Numbered from the stretch's first letter, positions 1 to 9,031 are shown. The stretch: 64,000 nucleotides of DNA from Halalkalibaculum roseum (GCF_011059145.1 NZ_JAALLT010000001.1:169250-233249), one strand, 5' to 3'. Numbers and translations: made by a program. Notes: generated from the letters alone by a model not told the origin.

Positions 1-495
1 ACTCAAACTAAGATCCATTGCATCAGCTATATCTTTGTTACCCATCTCCTCATAGCGTTGCAGAATCAGGGGAACTCTGTATTTGATGGGAAGCTTTTGT
101 ATCAGTGTCCAAATAAGGTTCTCCTGTTCCTCTCTTTCCAATTTTTTATCAGGGGATTCATATCCGTCATACCCCCAAAATTCAAATATAGGTCTCTCAG
201 ATTGCAATACTTCTGAGATAGACTGTTCCAGCAGATCTAGCCAATTATACCTGTTTTGTTTCTTCAGGTAGTTAAGAATATGATTTAGTGCGATCCGGTA
301 AATCCACGTGTAGGCGCTTGACTGGTGATTAAAATTGTCAAGATTCTCATATACTTTTATAAAAATATCCTGGGTCAAATCCCTGGCTACATCTTCACCG
401 CCGGTCATTCTATATGCCACATTCAAAATACGATCGCCGTACTCTTCATACAGCGCATCAAATGTTAACGTTTGTTGTTGTGTGGATTCTGTCAT
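1..495 (-). CDS. ECF-type RNA polymerase sigma factor, C-terminus cut by window edge
   Basis: The minus strand from the ATG at 495 is open to base 1 (165 codons, no stop). The protein has the sigma-70 region 2 pattern early (AYRMTGGEDVARDLTQDIFI, then TWIYRIALNHILNYLKKQ), an acidic linker, and a region 4 beginning (LPIKYRVPLILQRYEEMGNK followed by DIADAMDLS, the helix-turn-helix). ECF sigma factors direct RNA polymerase to stress or envelope promoters, usually under an anti-sigma factor encoded just downstream; that position lies outside the window. No other ATG occurs upstream before an in-frame stop. Family assignment is firm; the regulon is unknown. Confidence 0.9.
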   Translation of the reverse strand, partial: MTESTQQQTLTFDALYEEYGDRILNVAYRMTGGEDVARDLTQDIFIKVYENLDNFNHQSSAYTWIYRIALNHILNYLKKQNRYNWLDLLEQSISEVLQSERPIFEFWGYDGYESPDKKLEREEQENLIWTLIQKLPIKYRVPLILQRYEEMGNKDIADAMDLSLS

Positions 496-1144
496 TAAAG
501 CATCATCGTTCAGCTGCTTACTAAGACTTAGTTTTGTCCTATATAGTTAGACAAATCATAGTAAAGAATCTTGCAAAAAAAATTCTGGAAGCTTGAACTT
601 AAATTGAGAAAGCTAAACAACTATCTTGGATAGGAATGCAGAGTATAATCATAGACAGGAAAATGGCAAGTATTAGAAACGTCATAAGTGACTTCAGGAT
701 CACCAACAGATTTAAGTTGTTCGTGCTAAAATCTGTCCGGATGTGTTCAAAACTAGCTTACATTCACCTAAGAGTTTTATAAAATCGCCAAGCCACCAAA
801 ACGACCGACACGACATTTTTATTGAAAACTTAGTAGGAAAAATAGAATTGCTCTATTTATTGAAATATTTCTGGAAAACGTGTCGAGATGTCGGTGCCCT
901 CCTTGTGTATAAAACGTTAATAATTCAAACCTCATTTTGCTTGAATGGGTACCTTTAAAACAGCGGGTGTTAGGAATTCAGATTGACCCAACGTGGATAT
1001 GTCCCTTCGAAAGCCTAGTATAACACTTAGAGAGAATTTGGTCCTGAAATATTGTTCTGAATTTTTATGAGGTGCCCTAAGTCCATATAGCTGGTCTATT
1101 GGTCCTTTACACAACTTGGACGGGCCAAATTGTTGGCGGTATTT
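496..1144. other. AT-rich intergenic region, no convincing gene
   Basis: About 650 bases with no ORF that resembles a protein. A 39-codon plus-strand ORF from 663 and longer frames at 743-958 and 932-1114 have no recognisable motif and unlikely composition. The one structure seen is the ~115-bp repeat listed separately at 787-905. Promoters for the divergent sigma factor gene should lie just above 495. Confidence 0.5.
787..905. repeat. ~115-bp dispersed repeat, copy 1
   Basis: Shares long stretches with 2664-2780 in the same orientation: both start near CAAGCCA, carry ACACGACAT or CGACACGACAT, then TTTTTGAAA-like and GTAGGAAAAATAGA-like blocks, and end with a GTCG(A/G)GATGTCGGTG block. The two ends are roughly inverted (ACCGACACGACA against ACCGACATCTCGACA on the other strand), so each copy could fold into a long imperfect hairpin, like a MITE. 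Identity was judged by eye. Confidence 0.6.
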
Positions 1145-2338
1145 TTAACCCCTTATATTGAACAGTTTCTTAATAATCTTCCCTTTAAGTTTCGGAAATA
1201 CCTTCAAATTAGTGAAGGTTAATTGTTCTAATTGGTCATTACAATTCGTCATTATTTCATACCCGTTTTTCGTAATTCTAACAGTATCCGAATGCCTAAA
1301 GCCTCCAACTCCCTCAATATATATTCCTGGCTCAATACTCACGACCATATTCTCTTTGAGGATCGTTTTATCTCCAAGGGCAAGATAAGGTCCTTCGTGA
1401 TTCCCCAACCCTATTCCATGACCTGTTCGATGCATTAATTTATCCCCTAACCCTTCTTTGTTTATGAATTCTCTTGAAGCAATATCAACCTCTTCAGCAA
1501 CCACACCTGCTTTGATTACTTCATAACTTTTTTTCCTCGCTTCTAACATCAGTTCAAATATTTCTCTCTGTTCATTGGTGGGTCGTGCTGTAAAAAATGT
1601 TCTCTCGAGTTCTGCTGCATATCCATTTACCCTCAAAAAAGCTAGACTGATATGAGAACCATCAGTTAATAAATCTCCGACTTTGGGTATACCATGAGGC
1701 TGGTAAGATATTCTGCTTGGCCAAGCTGCTACTAAAATATTAGAGGACAGATAATCAAAATCAGTTTCTTTGATTACTTTTTTTTGAATATCCTTTCCTA
1801 TTGAAAGAACTTCCAATTCTGACATTCCATAGTAAGCACTTTTATTGAGTTTAGATATTGCTTTATCACAATAATTAGATGCTTGTTTAATGAGCTCAAT
1901 TTCGGTTTTGCTCTTGATCCACCTTAATTTTTCAACAAGGTTACTTAACCTAACCGAAAAACCTTGCTCTTGTAAAAAACTTCCCAACTCATAGGGTGAT
2001 TTTGATGAAAGTCCAACAGCTGAATGATTTTGAAGTTCATTAATTAAGATGTCTTTCCAGCGTTCAGGACTTTGGGCAGGGTATTCCCAATAACAAGCTA
2101 TGTTGTCTACGTTATCAACTTTTTTTAAATGAGCCAGTTCCATTTTTGGCAGAATGAAATTAACTTCATTTTTTTTGATAATCAGCAGAAATAGCCTTTC
2201 AAGAGATTTATAAGTCAGCCCCGTCAGATAATAAATATCTTCCTCTTCCGCTACGATCAATTGGTCGATACCTTCTTCTGGCAGCTTTTTTTGAAGCGTT
2301 TCTATTCTCTTCTTGTATTCTGATTTATTGATTTTCAT
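1145..2338 (-). CDS. M24 family (Xaa-Pro peptidase/creatinase-like) protein
   Basis: A 397-residue protein with the creatinase N-terminal domain (about 10-135) and a pita-bread M24 domain (about 145-375). Typical motifs are HRTGHGIGLGNHEGP (His307 region) and MVVSIEPGIYIEGVGG (Glu336). The usual metal-binding Asp pair is not intact: the segment around 230-247 reads HISLAFLRVNGYAAELERTF, where peptidases have Asp at both ligand positions, and the second Glu near 350 is replaced (FRHSDTV). This pattern is known from metal-independent members such as creatinase, so it may hydrolyse a small C-N bond rather than peptides. The gene stands alone between two copies of a ~115-bp repeat. Substrate not assignable. 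Confidence 0.85.
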   Translation of the reverse strand: MKINKSEYKKRIETLQKKLPEEGIDQLIVAEEEDIYYLTGLTYKSLERLFLLIIKKNEVNFILPKMELAHLKKVDNVDNIACYWEYPAQSPERWKDILINELQNHSAVGLSSKSPYELGSFLQEQGFSVRLSNLVEKLRWIKSKTEIELIKQASNYCDKAISKLNKSAYYGMSELEVLSIGKDIQKKVIKETDFDYLSSNILVAAWPSRISYQPHGIPKVGDLLTDGSHISLAFLRVNGYAAELERTFFTARPTNEQREIFELMLEARKKSYEVIKAGVVAEEVDIASREFINKEGLGDKLMHRTGHGIGLGNHEGPYLALGDKTILKENMVVSIEPGIYIEGVGGFRHSDTVRITKNGYEIMTNCNDQLEQLTFTNLKVFPKLKGKIIKKLFNIRG

Positions 2339-3036
2339 TTTTCTTTTTTGACTACCACTTTTGTTGGCATATCACTGACTCAATACATTTTCCTGACTCA
2401 AGCGTATATACCTTATCACCTGACTAAGTGGTTATTCGGTACTATTTGGAATTCAAATACATTATTAAAAGCAATGCTAGTGATTTAAAACGAGATATGC
2501 GAGGTATCAAATAGAGCTATTGTCAGGACCTTTGCCCATAACATGCAAGCAGTCTTAGCAGCTTTCAAAGCTCTCTCCAAATTAAGCTGCCAGAGCTGCT
2601 TTGGGCAACGAAGGCTGCTTACTAACAACCTAGCATCCACCTGGTAGTTATATACCTTCTCCTGACAAGCCAATACGACAAACACGACATCCTTTTTGAA
2701 ATATTTGTAGGGAAAATAGACATACCCTAGTTACTGAAAAGTTTCTGAAAAACGAGTCGGGATGTCGGTGTGACTCTTCTCCCTTAATTAGCGTGCCTAA
2801 ATCAGCAGGTATACGAATCAAAGCTTTTTACTAAGTCAAACTTCTAATGTCCATGTTGGAACTAGATAAAATTAATATGTACTAATAAAATTAGAATTAT
2901 CTTGACATTTGTCGCACTATAAGCTTCTATTTAAGAACTACACGTCAAAGAAATCGTAGTAAGTAAAATTGTTATTACTCCATTTAAAATAAACTTGCAT
3001 GTGTTTATGTGCAGTTAACAAAATAATGGAGGTAAC
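2339..3036. other. Intergenic region with second repeat copy
   Basis: About 700 AT-rich bases. Contains the second ~115-bp repeat (2664-2780). A 66-codon minus-strand frame at 2485-2685 has no recognisable family and runs into the repeat, so it is not called. The last 150 bases should hold the promoter of the lipoprotein gene; an AGGAGG-like GGAGG lies 5 bases before its ATG. Confidence 0.5.
2664..2780. repeat. ~115-bp dispersed repeat, copy 2
   Basis: Direct-orientation partner of 787-905, with the same order of blocks: GACAAGCCA, ACACGACAT, TTTTTGAAATATTTGTAGG, AAAATAGA, TTTCTGAAAAACG, GTCGGGATGTCGGTG. With copy 1 it brackets the M24 gene. Ends are imperfect inverted repeats. No transposase is nearby. 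Confidence 0.6.
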
Positions 3037-3609
3037 ATGAAACGATTAATTTCTGTATCTATCATATGTAGCTTATTCCTGCTTTCTTTAGGATGTGAGG
3101 ATTCAGCTATAGCTCCTGATGCAAATCAAGGTGCCTCAGAGCTTTCGTTGCAATTTAATCAGCAAAGCCCTGATTTATTACATACACGATCGGCACCATC
3201 TCTTCAATCTACCATCGAATATGTATTTGCAGGTCATTTAGGAATCACGGACTCTGAGGGAAGACTTCTTGTATGGGAAGCAGAGATCCACGGAGATTTA
3301 GAAGGAACCATGAAATGGTGGTTTGTTCCTGGCGGTGGCCCACCCAATAGACCAGAGGAGGCACATACAGGTTTTTACGAGGCAAGATGGGAAGTCTGGA
3401 ATGCTGAGGAAACGGTTTTAATGCTAGCTGGGAAAAGCAGCGGAGTGACTGCGCTTCCTAAAGGTAAAGACGGTATATGGAATGGTCATGGAATGGTTAC
3501 AGAAACCCATACTGATTATGAGGCCTGGAATGGGCGGCGTATCAAAGAAGGTGGAAATGTTAATTTTGAATTCCCCTATTCGGGTGAAGGCACCTTTAGA
3601 ATTAACTAA
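3037..3609 (+). CDS. Predicted lipoprotein of unknown function
   Basis: A 190-residue protein with a type II signal peptide and lipobox LSLGC (Cys20), so it is probably lipid-anchored in the envelope. The mature part after residue 70 is rich in Gly, Trp and Glu (GTMKWWFVPGGGPPNRPEEA, GIWNGHGMVTETHTDYEAWN), suggesting a small beta-rich secreted domain. No family recognised. A GGAGG ribosome binding site just before the ATG supports the start. Monocistronic: a strong terminator follows 25 bases after the stop. Confidence 0.75.
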   Translation: MKRLISVSIICSLFLLSLGCEDSAIAPDANQGASELSLQFNQQSPDLLHTRSAPSLQSTIEYVFAGHLGITDSEGRLLVWEAEIHGDLEGTMKWWFVPGGGPPNRPEEAHTGFYEARWEVWNAEETVLMLAGKSSGVTALPKGKDGIWNGHGMVTETHTDYEAWNGRRIKEGGNVNFEFPYSGEGTFRIN

Positions 3610-3633
3610 AAGCTATTATATGTTTTTATACCC

Positions 3634-3669
3634 TCCCCCAATCTAACCAAAGAGATTGGGGGATATTTT
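3634..3669 (+). terminator. Rho-independent terminator after the lipoprotein gene
   Basis: Perfect 11-bp stem TCCCCCAATCT (3634-3644) / AGATTGGGGGA (3653-3663) with an 8-base loop, followed by TATTTTT. Confidence 0.9.
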
Positions 3670-4322
3670 TACATTTTAAATTTGATGAGGTTGCTAGAAT
3701 ACTCATATAAAATAATTTCCATTTACGTTCCTAATATTTCCAAATATCTATTTGTTAAGATGAGAATTCATAAGCTCTAATTATCTTTTAGGCCAAGAAA
3801 TACTGGAATTGATACTTACCATAAGTTGGGAATATAGTGCACTTACCTGCTAATAATCGCTCTTTAAAGCACGTTAAGATATAATTGTATATGCAAGCAA
3901 CGTAGCAAAAAGTAGGCAAATGAAGAATTTATTGGTCATATGTTGGACAGAATTTTGGGTATAAAATGATGAATTTATTAACCTGTAATTCGACAATTTG
4001 CTATTAGTAATTGTATATACAAACTATTAAATGTCTCTTGTAAATCTACATTAAGGAAAGTTTTCACATCCCAAGAATACTGATCCCGCATTCGCTTCCC
4101 TGGTGCCTTCACCCGTCGCCTAAAAATCAAATGAATTCGGGGTTTTGATAGCTATGATGCTACCTTGTTTTGTTTGGTTTCTACCAAAAGGTGAGAGTCG
4201 GTATTTAAGCCTTGAAAGAAAGACAATCTTACAACAGTTCTTACATCTTGTTATATTCCTAAACTTTTTGAGAGAATTAGTACAACCGCATGGACTTATA
4301 CTATTAGAAAAATAAACGTGAT
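3670..4322. other. AT-rich intergenic region, nothing recognised
   Basis: About 650 bases. The only long frame (minus, 4120-4365) overlaps the start of the symporter gene and has no family features, so it is treated as a chance ORF. The promoter and leader of the symporter gene are expected in its last part; no riboswitch or RNA gene was recognised. Confidence 0.4.
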
Positions 4323-6065
4323 ATGAATTTTGGCTTCTTTGATTTACTGCAACTGATTGGAGCATTGGGAATCTTCATCTATGGGATGAAGGTATTCAGC
4401 GACGGTCTCCAAAAAGTTGCCGGACACAAATTGCGTACTATTCTTAAAGGTATGACCAGCACCCGTTTCCGGGGTATACTTACCGGTTTTACCGCCACAA
4501 CCATTACACAATCTTCTTCTACTACCACAGTCATGGTAGTCAGTTTTGTGAATGCCGGCCTTATCACATTTATTGAATCTACAGGCGTGATAATGGGGGC
4601 CAATATCGGGACGACCGTTACTGCATGGATGATTTCCATTTTTGGGTTTAAAATGCAGATTACACCCATAGCAATAATGCTGATTGGTATTTTCTTTCCC
4701 TTCATCTTCTTCGGTCGCGAACGCTTCCGCAACCTAGCTGAGGCTATGATCGGATTTGGTATTCTTTTTATCGGTCTTGACTTTATTAAAAACGGGGTTC
4801 CTAACATACAGGAAAACCCCGCGATGTTTATGTTTCTGGATCAGTTTACCGAGTTTGGATTTCTATCGATCCTTATATTTGTGGTAGCCGGAACCCTGCT
4901 AACCCTGCTCACCCAGTCTTCATCCGCCGCCTCAGCGATAACTCTGGTAATGTTATTCGAAGGCTGGATTGATTTTCCCATTGCGGCTGCCATGGTACTT
5001 GGTGAGAATATCGGAACCACCGTAACCGCCAATATAGCCGCGCTGGTAGGCAATGTTTATGCTAAACGCGCCGCCCGCTTTCACTTTGTGTTTAATGTAT
5101 TCGGGGTATTATGGATGCTGTTACTTATCAATCCATTTCTTGCGGGTATTGATGCAACGATGAGTTACTTTTTGCCAGGCTCTGCCTCCATATTAAATGC
5201 TACAGATCAAGTAGGCAGGGCAAATGCCACCTTGGCACTTTCGCTGTTTCACACCGTATTCAATGTGGCCAATGTATTGTTACTTGTCGGTTTTGTCCCT
5301 CATATTGTAAATTTTATCAAGAAGTATCAGAAAGAAAAGAAAGATACCCAACATCGTCTGCAGTATATCTCTTCCGGAATGATGTCTTCTCCGGAACTCT
5401 CCATGTCGCAGGCACACAAAGAGATTGAACTGTTCGTGAAGCTGATAGAAAAGATGCATTTCAATATTAAGGGATTGCTGTTTAAGAAGCAGAAGAAGCA
5501 AGAACGCTTTTTGGATAAGATCGAAAAACGGGAGCAGATTACAGATAACATTGAGCTGGAAATCGCTGAATACCTGACCAAGATTTCTAGCTACAATCTT
5601 ACGGAAGAGGCAAGTCGCCGAATTCGTGGGATGCACAGCACAATTAATGACCTTGAGCGAGTAGGTGACATCTATTTTCAGATGTCAAAGACCTATGAGA
5701 GAATGATATCAGAAGGAAATGAACTGCCTGATGAAGCCATGGATAGACTGAATAAGATGCTTGATCTGGTACATGACTCCATTCAAAATGTCAGGGATAA
5801 TTTGGCCATGGAAAATGGAGATATCGATCTTGAAAAAGCGGTTCACATTGAAAATTCCATCGACCTCATGCGGGATGAACTTTTGGAATTTCATTATAAA
5901 CAGCTCGAGAACAATATCTATTCAAATAAAGTCGGTTTCGTTTTCCTGGACTATCTGAATCGCCTCGAAAAGATTGGTGATCATCTCTTTAATGTTAATG
6001 AGGCTCTCGCTGGCGTAAAAGTGAAAGCAGCTTATGATAGGGTTTTCGAAGAAAGAGGGGCGTAG
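4323..6065 (+). CDS. Na+/phosphate cotransporter family protein with PhoU-like tail
   Basis: A 580-residue inner-membrane protein of the NptA/YjbB type. The membrane part (about 1-320) contains two inverted Na/Pi repeats, each with the diagnostic QSSS motif: Gln63-Ser66 (ITQSSSTTTVM) and Gln198-Ser201 (TQSSSAASAI), followed by matching GxNIGTTVTA motifs. The cytoplasmic part (about 360-560) is helical and PhoU-like (NDLERVGDIYFQMSK, LDYLNRLEKIGDHLFNVNEA), as usual in long bacterial members where it may gate transport. Predicted to move phosphate with sodium; direction (uptake or efflux) cannot be read from sequence. Stands alone. Confidence 0.92.
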   Translation: MNFGFFDLLQLIGALGIFIYGMKVFSDGLQKVAGHKLRTILKGMTSTRFRGILTGFTATTITQSSSTTTVMVVSFVNAGLITFIESTGVIMGANIGTTVTAWMISIFGFKMQITPIAIMLIGIFFPFIFFGRERFRNLAEAMIGFGILFIGLDFIKNGVPNIQENPAMFMFLDQFTEFGFLSILIFVVAGTLLTLLTQSSSAASAITLVMLFEGWIDFPIAAAMVLGENIGTTVTANIAALVGNVYAKRAARFHFVFNVFGVLWMLLLINPFLAGIDATMSYFLPGSASILNATDQVGRANATLALSLFHTVFNVANVLLLVGFVPHIVNFIKKYQKEKKDTQHRLQYISSGMMSSPELSMSQAHKEIELFVKLIEKMHFNIKGLLFKKQKKQERFLDKIEKREQITDNIELEIAEYLTKISSYNLTEEASRRIRGMHSTINDLERVGDIYFQMSKTYERMISEGNELPDEAMDRLNKMLDLVHDSIQNVRDNLAMENGDIDLEKAVHIENSIDLMRDELLEFHYKQLENNIYSNKVGFVFLDYLNRLEKIGDHLFNVNEALAGVKVKAAYDRVFEERGA

Positions 6066-6112
6066 TTAGTAAGCATTAGCTTTCAAAAAACTGGATTCTA
6101 TATATAGCAGTA

Positions 6113-6244
6113 TTAATTTGAAGGCAGGAATCCGGTAAGTCCAAGGATGAACTTAAAAATCCGATATCCAAAAAAGCACTGCAGTGCTCCTACTACAATA
6201 GTCAGCCCAAAAATAATAGTTCGTACATCTTGATGTAGTTCCAT
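6113..6244 (-). pseudogene. Short DUF4203-like membrane fragment
   Basis: Minus-strand ORF of 43 codons, ATG at 6244. The sequence (IIFGLTIVVGALQCFFGYRI, then FKFILGLTGFLP) matches the first hairpin of DUF4203/TMEM198-like membrane proteins, which are normally around 200 residues, then ends at a stop. The downstream portion is missing, so it looks like a broken remnant at the left side of the accessory island. A perfect palindrome GCACTGCAGTGC lies inside it. The rest of the gene was not found elsewhere in the window. Confidence 0.5.
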
Positions 6245-6387
6245 GTACACATGCTAGTAATTTTAGAAGAGATATTCGAGTAGTTATCTGTAGGGTACAT
6301 GTTAAAAGAATTGGTTAAAGGAGAGGGCAAATCTGATAAATTTTATCGATTGTTAAGGTAATTATGGGTTCATAATTGAGTAGTGTT

Positions 6388-6402
6388 TTTATATTATGTA
6401 AA
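6388..6402. repeat. 15-bp direct repeat TTTATATTATGTAAA, copy 1
   Basis: Exact match to 6799-6813. Copy 1 lies about 30 bases before the small gene at 6434, copy 2 about 40 bases before the integrase start chosen here. Could be a promoter element, a repressor site or a recombinase arm site. Confidence 0.5.
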
Positions 6403-6433
6403 ATAGAAATGCATCACCAATTCACTGCAAAGA

Positions 6434-6688
6434 ATGACTATTATGACAAGAGAAGAATTTGACAACCTACCAAAACCAAAATTTAAACAAGGACAATATA
6501 TTACAGACGGGAGAGACCAATCTTTTGAGATTGATTTTGTAGAGTGGGATTTTGAAAAAGAGGGGTATTATTATTTTCCTCGTCCTGATACCTATGCGGG
6601 CAAGATTTACCAAAGCGAAGCCAGGTTAACTGACCCACCACCACACCCATCTCTGTTAGTTTATGAGATGCTATTCGGGAATAAATAG
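6434..6688 (+). CDS. Small hypothetical protein (84 aa)
   Basis: An acidic, aromatic-rich protein (ITDGRDQSFEIDFVEWDFEK, EGYYYFPRPDTYAGKIYQSE) with no signal peptide or membrane segment and no recognised family. It has the look of a small beta-sheet protein. The start could be Met1 or Met4 (6443). It sits directly before the integrase and may be part of the mobile element. Function unknown. Confidence 0.55.
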   Translation: MTIMTREEFDNLPKPKFKQGQYITDGRDQSFEIDFVEWDFEKEGYYYFPRPDTYAGKIYQSEARLTDPPPHPSLLVYEMLFGNK

Positions 6689-6712
6689 ACCGAATTTCGC
6701 ACAGCTTTTTAG

Positions 6713-6730
6713 TGGTACGAACGTACCACC
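6713..6730. repeat. Perfect inverted repeat before integrase
   Basis: GTGGTACG-AA-CGTACCAC, an 8-bp perfect palindrome 25 bases after the small gene. No T-run follows, so an operator or recombinase-binding site is as likely as a terminator. Confidence 0.6.
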
Positions 6731-6798
6731 TCCCTCACATTCTTTTAAATACATTTTGTCTTTAAAAAAGTAGGGATGACCACTACTTGTCATGCGAA

Positions 6799-6813
6799 TT
6801 TATATTATGTAAA
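6799..6813. repeat. 15-bp direct repeat TTTATATTATGTAAA, copy 2
   Basis: Partner of 6388-6402. It lies inside a ~30-bp imperfect tandem duplication: ACTACTTGTCATG at 6782 and ACTACTTGGCATG at 6841, the second containing the integrase start codon. Confidence 0.5.
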
Positions 6814-6850
6814 GTTATGTCAAGTAAAATCTAGACGGAAACTACTTGGC

Positions 6851-8068
6851 ATGGCAACTTTAAATTTATATCAGAAAATCCGAAAAGGGAATGATCATCA
6901 CCCTGTTTACCTGCGCATAACTCACAACCGAAGATCAAGAATGGTAAATCTTGATATCAGGATTTCTGAAGACGACTGGAACGCTGAACGCGGAGAAGTT
7001 CGAAGGTCCCATCCTAATCACACATGGCTTAATAATTTTCTGAAAGCCAAGAAAGCAGAGGCTCAGCAGCAAATACTTAAGGTAAGGTCCAGAAAGAGTA
7101 AAGGAATATCTGTGGAGGTGTTGAAAGAGGCAGTGGAAGGAAAGTGGCAAGACATGACCAACTTCTTTTCCTTTGCGGAAGACATTATTGCCGATTTTGA
7201 GCAGCAGCAAAAATATAACCGCAAGCGTAATTACAAAGTGGTAATCGGTCGACTTAAAGAATTTTGGGGCAAAGATACTCTCGCTTTCTCAGATTTGAAT
7301 TTGACCTTTCTACGCAAATTCAATGTGTTTTTGGAGACGAAGTATGGTAATAATCCAAATACCCGAGAAAATTATTTTAAGAAGATACGCAAAATCTTCA
7401 ATGACGCGATTCGAGAGGGATATGTAGAGCGTTCGCTTTATCCCTTTGACCAGTTTGATATGCCAAGTGCTAAGAGTTACAAAACGAAGCTTTCCTATGA
7501 ACAAATAAAGAATATGGCTTCTGTTGAATTGACCAAAGGCCAACGGCAGCGTCAGAGCCGTAACATATTTGTATTTGCTTTCTATGCCAGAGGTATGCGG
7601 TTTCGTGATGCTATACAATTGAAGTGGAAAAAAATTAAAAATGGGAGACTTGTATATCGAATGTCAAAGACCGGACAGCTGGTAAATATGAAACTACTTC
7701 CTCAGATGCAGAAGATATTGGATGAACACAAACCTGAGGAAGGAGAGCCTGACCCAGAAGATTTCATTTTTCCATTCTTCGAAAAAGAAAAAGACTATGG
7801 CAATAAGAATTTTTTAGATAAGCAGGTCTCTTCCAAAAACTCATTAATTAATAGCAATATTAAAAAGGTAGCTAAGAAAGCAGAGATTACGGAACGTGTC
7901 TCCTTTCATGTAGCTCGTCACTCCTTCGCTTATCATTGCCTAACTATGGGAAAAGATATCTTTACCATCAAGGACCTCTTAGGCCACAGCGATATTAAGG
8001 AAACCCTTCGATATGTGAAGAGCCTTGGTGCCGATCACCTGGATAAGGAAGTAGACGATATATTTTAA
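6851..8068 (+). CDS. Tyrosine site-specific integrase
   Basis: A 405-residue phage/ICE-type integrase (Bacteroidota style: Arm-DNA-binding domain about 1-85, core SAM-like domain 100-195, catalytic domain 210-395). Catalytic residues are visible: Arg250 (ARGMRFRD), His353 and Arg356 (HVARHSF), His379 (LLGHS) and Tyr388 (LRYVKS). An in-frame ATG at 6776 would add 25 residues (MTTTCHANLYY), but family members start like MATLNLYQKIRKG, so 6851 is preferred. It presumably integrates and excises the AT-rich island to its right, together with the HTH protein at 9032. It is intact; target site not proven. Confidence 0.93.
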   Translation: MATLNLYQKIRKGNDHHPVYLRITHNRRSRMVNLDIRISEDDWNAERGEVRRSHPNHTWLNNFLKAKKAEAQQQILKVRSRKSKGISVEVLKEAVEGKWQDMTNFFSFAEDIIADFEQQQKYNRKRNYKVVIGRLKEFWGKDTLAFSDLNLTFLRKFNVFLETKYGNNPNTRENYFKKIRKIFNDAIREGYVERSLYPFDQFDMPSAKSYKTKLSYEQIKNMASVELTKGQRQRQSRNIFVFAFYARGMRFRDAIQLKWKKIKNGRLVYRMSKTGQLVNMKLLPQMQKILDEHKPEEGEPDPEDFIFPFFEKEKDYGNKNFLDKQVSSKNSLINSNIKKVAKKAEITERVSFHVARHSFAYHCLTMGKDIFTIKDLLGHSDIKETLRYVKSLGADHLDKEVDDIF

Positions 8069-8101
8069 TCAGAACCCTTTCATCTTAACCAAACACCTTT
8101 T

Positions 8102-8929
8102 ATGTATAACAACTATTATCTCATTCCTGAAGAATTATCAGATACGTATAACGAAATTACTTTTGAATCCTCCCCTTACCATGACACCTTCAAAGTATGG
8201 TGGAATCGGTCTGTTGACTCCATAAAACAAGATAACTCGGCTACGGAAACCAAACGTTTGTTCAATGGCCTTGCTGATTGCAAGAGATTGTCAGACGATT
8301 TACGGAACAGAGTTGAAGTTAAGGTTCAAAACGTTAAACAAAAGCGAGAGACTTTAGTTAATCGTTTAACGGAAACAGACAGTAATAAAGAGCTGTATGC
8401 AGAATTGTTAAACATCTGGTCGGATTTACCTGTGCAAACGAACGAAGCGATTGAAAAATCATTGAATTTGTTAAACGAATTCCAGCCTAGCCAACCAGAG
8501 CGCTCATTTACTAAGGCTGAGACTCTGTATCATAAGATAAAAGGAATCAAAAAAGTACTGGACCAAGCCGCAATTTTATACGCCAAGTATTTAGGCATAG
8601 AAAAGTGTATAACATTTTATTGGGAGTGGGACCAGTTATGTTACTATGATGAGGCCATGTCTCATACACCAATAGTCAGTTGTGACGAAATAAAAAATGT
8701 CAGTATCAAAGAGCTTATAGCTAAGGGGCATCGACCGGATCATGGGGCACGTATACGCTACCGGTATTATATGGAAGAAGAGGAATACACCATGAATGAA
8801 GCCTACATAAAAATACGTGAAGATCTGGAACAACTTAGGCCTGAAGTTACCTATGCTCTGCCGGATAGCGTCAGAAGTTTCAATAAGACAGCTAAAAACT
8901 ACATCAAAGAACTTCAAGATGTGAATTAG
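8102..8929 (+). CDS. Hypothetical island protein (275 aa)
   Basis: A soluble, mostly helical protein. Central residues 90-160 are charged and coiled-coil-like; the C-terminal half has FYWEWDQLCYYDEA and RIRYRYYMEEEEYTMNEAYI. No family recognised; it occupies the place where RteC-like regulators sit in Bacteroides elements but lacks convincing RteC motifs. Starts 33 bases after the integrase, so it is probably co-transcribed. Its first codons (MYNN) lie in a DNA motif TTATGTATAACAA that recurs at 9393. Confidence 0.6.
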   Translation: MYNNYYLIPEELSDTYNEITFESSPYHDTFKVWWNRSVDSIKQDNSATETKRLFNGLADCKRLSDDLRNRVEVKVQNVKQKRETLVNRLTETDSNKELYAELLNIWSDLPVQTNEAIEKSLNLLNEFQPSQPERSFTKAETLYHKIKGIKKVLDQAAILYAKYLGIEKCITFYWEWDQLCYYDEAMSHTPIVSCDEIKNVSIKELIAKGHRPDHGARIRYRYYMEEEEYTMNEAYIKIREDLEQLRPEVTYALPDSVRSFNKTAKNYIKELQDVN

Positions 8930-9031
8930 TAGTAAAAAGAGTGCATAGAAGGGAAGGTATTTGCCATTGAAAAGCGCCTAATAAACCCGAAACTCATAGC
9001 GAATTAAAACAGTAATTTAAAAGAACAAGCT

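Noticed and set aside
2485-2685. 66-codon minus-strand ORF
   Set aside because: No recognisable motif; part of it is the dispersed repeat, and no ribosome binding site or neighbour supports it.
4120-4365. 81-codon minus-strand ORF overlapping the symporter start
   Set aside because: Overlaps a clear gene on the other strand and has random-looking composition.
8102-8929. RteC-type regulator
   Set aside because: Position near an integrase and HTH gene suggests it, but the conserved C-terminal RteC pattern is not visible.
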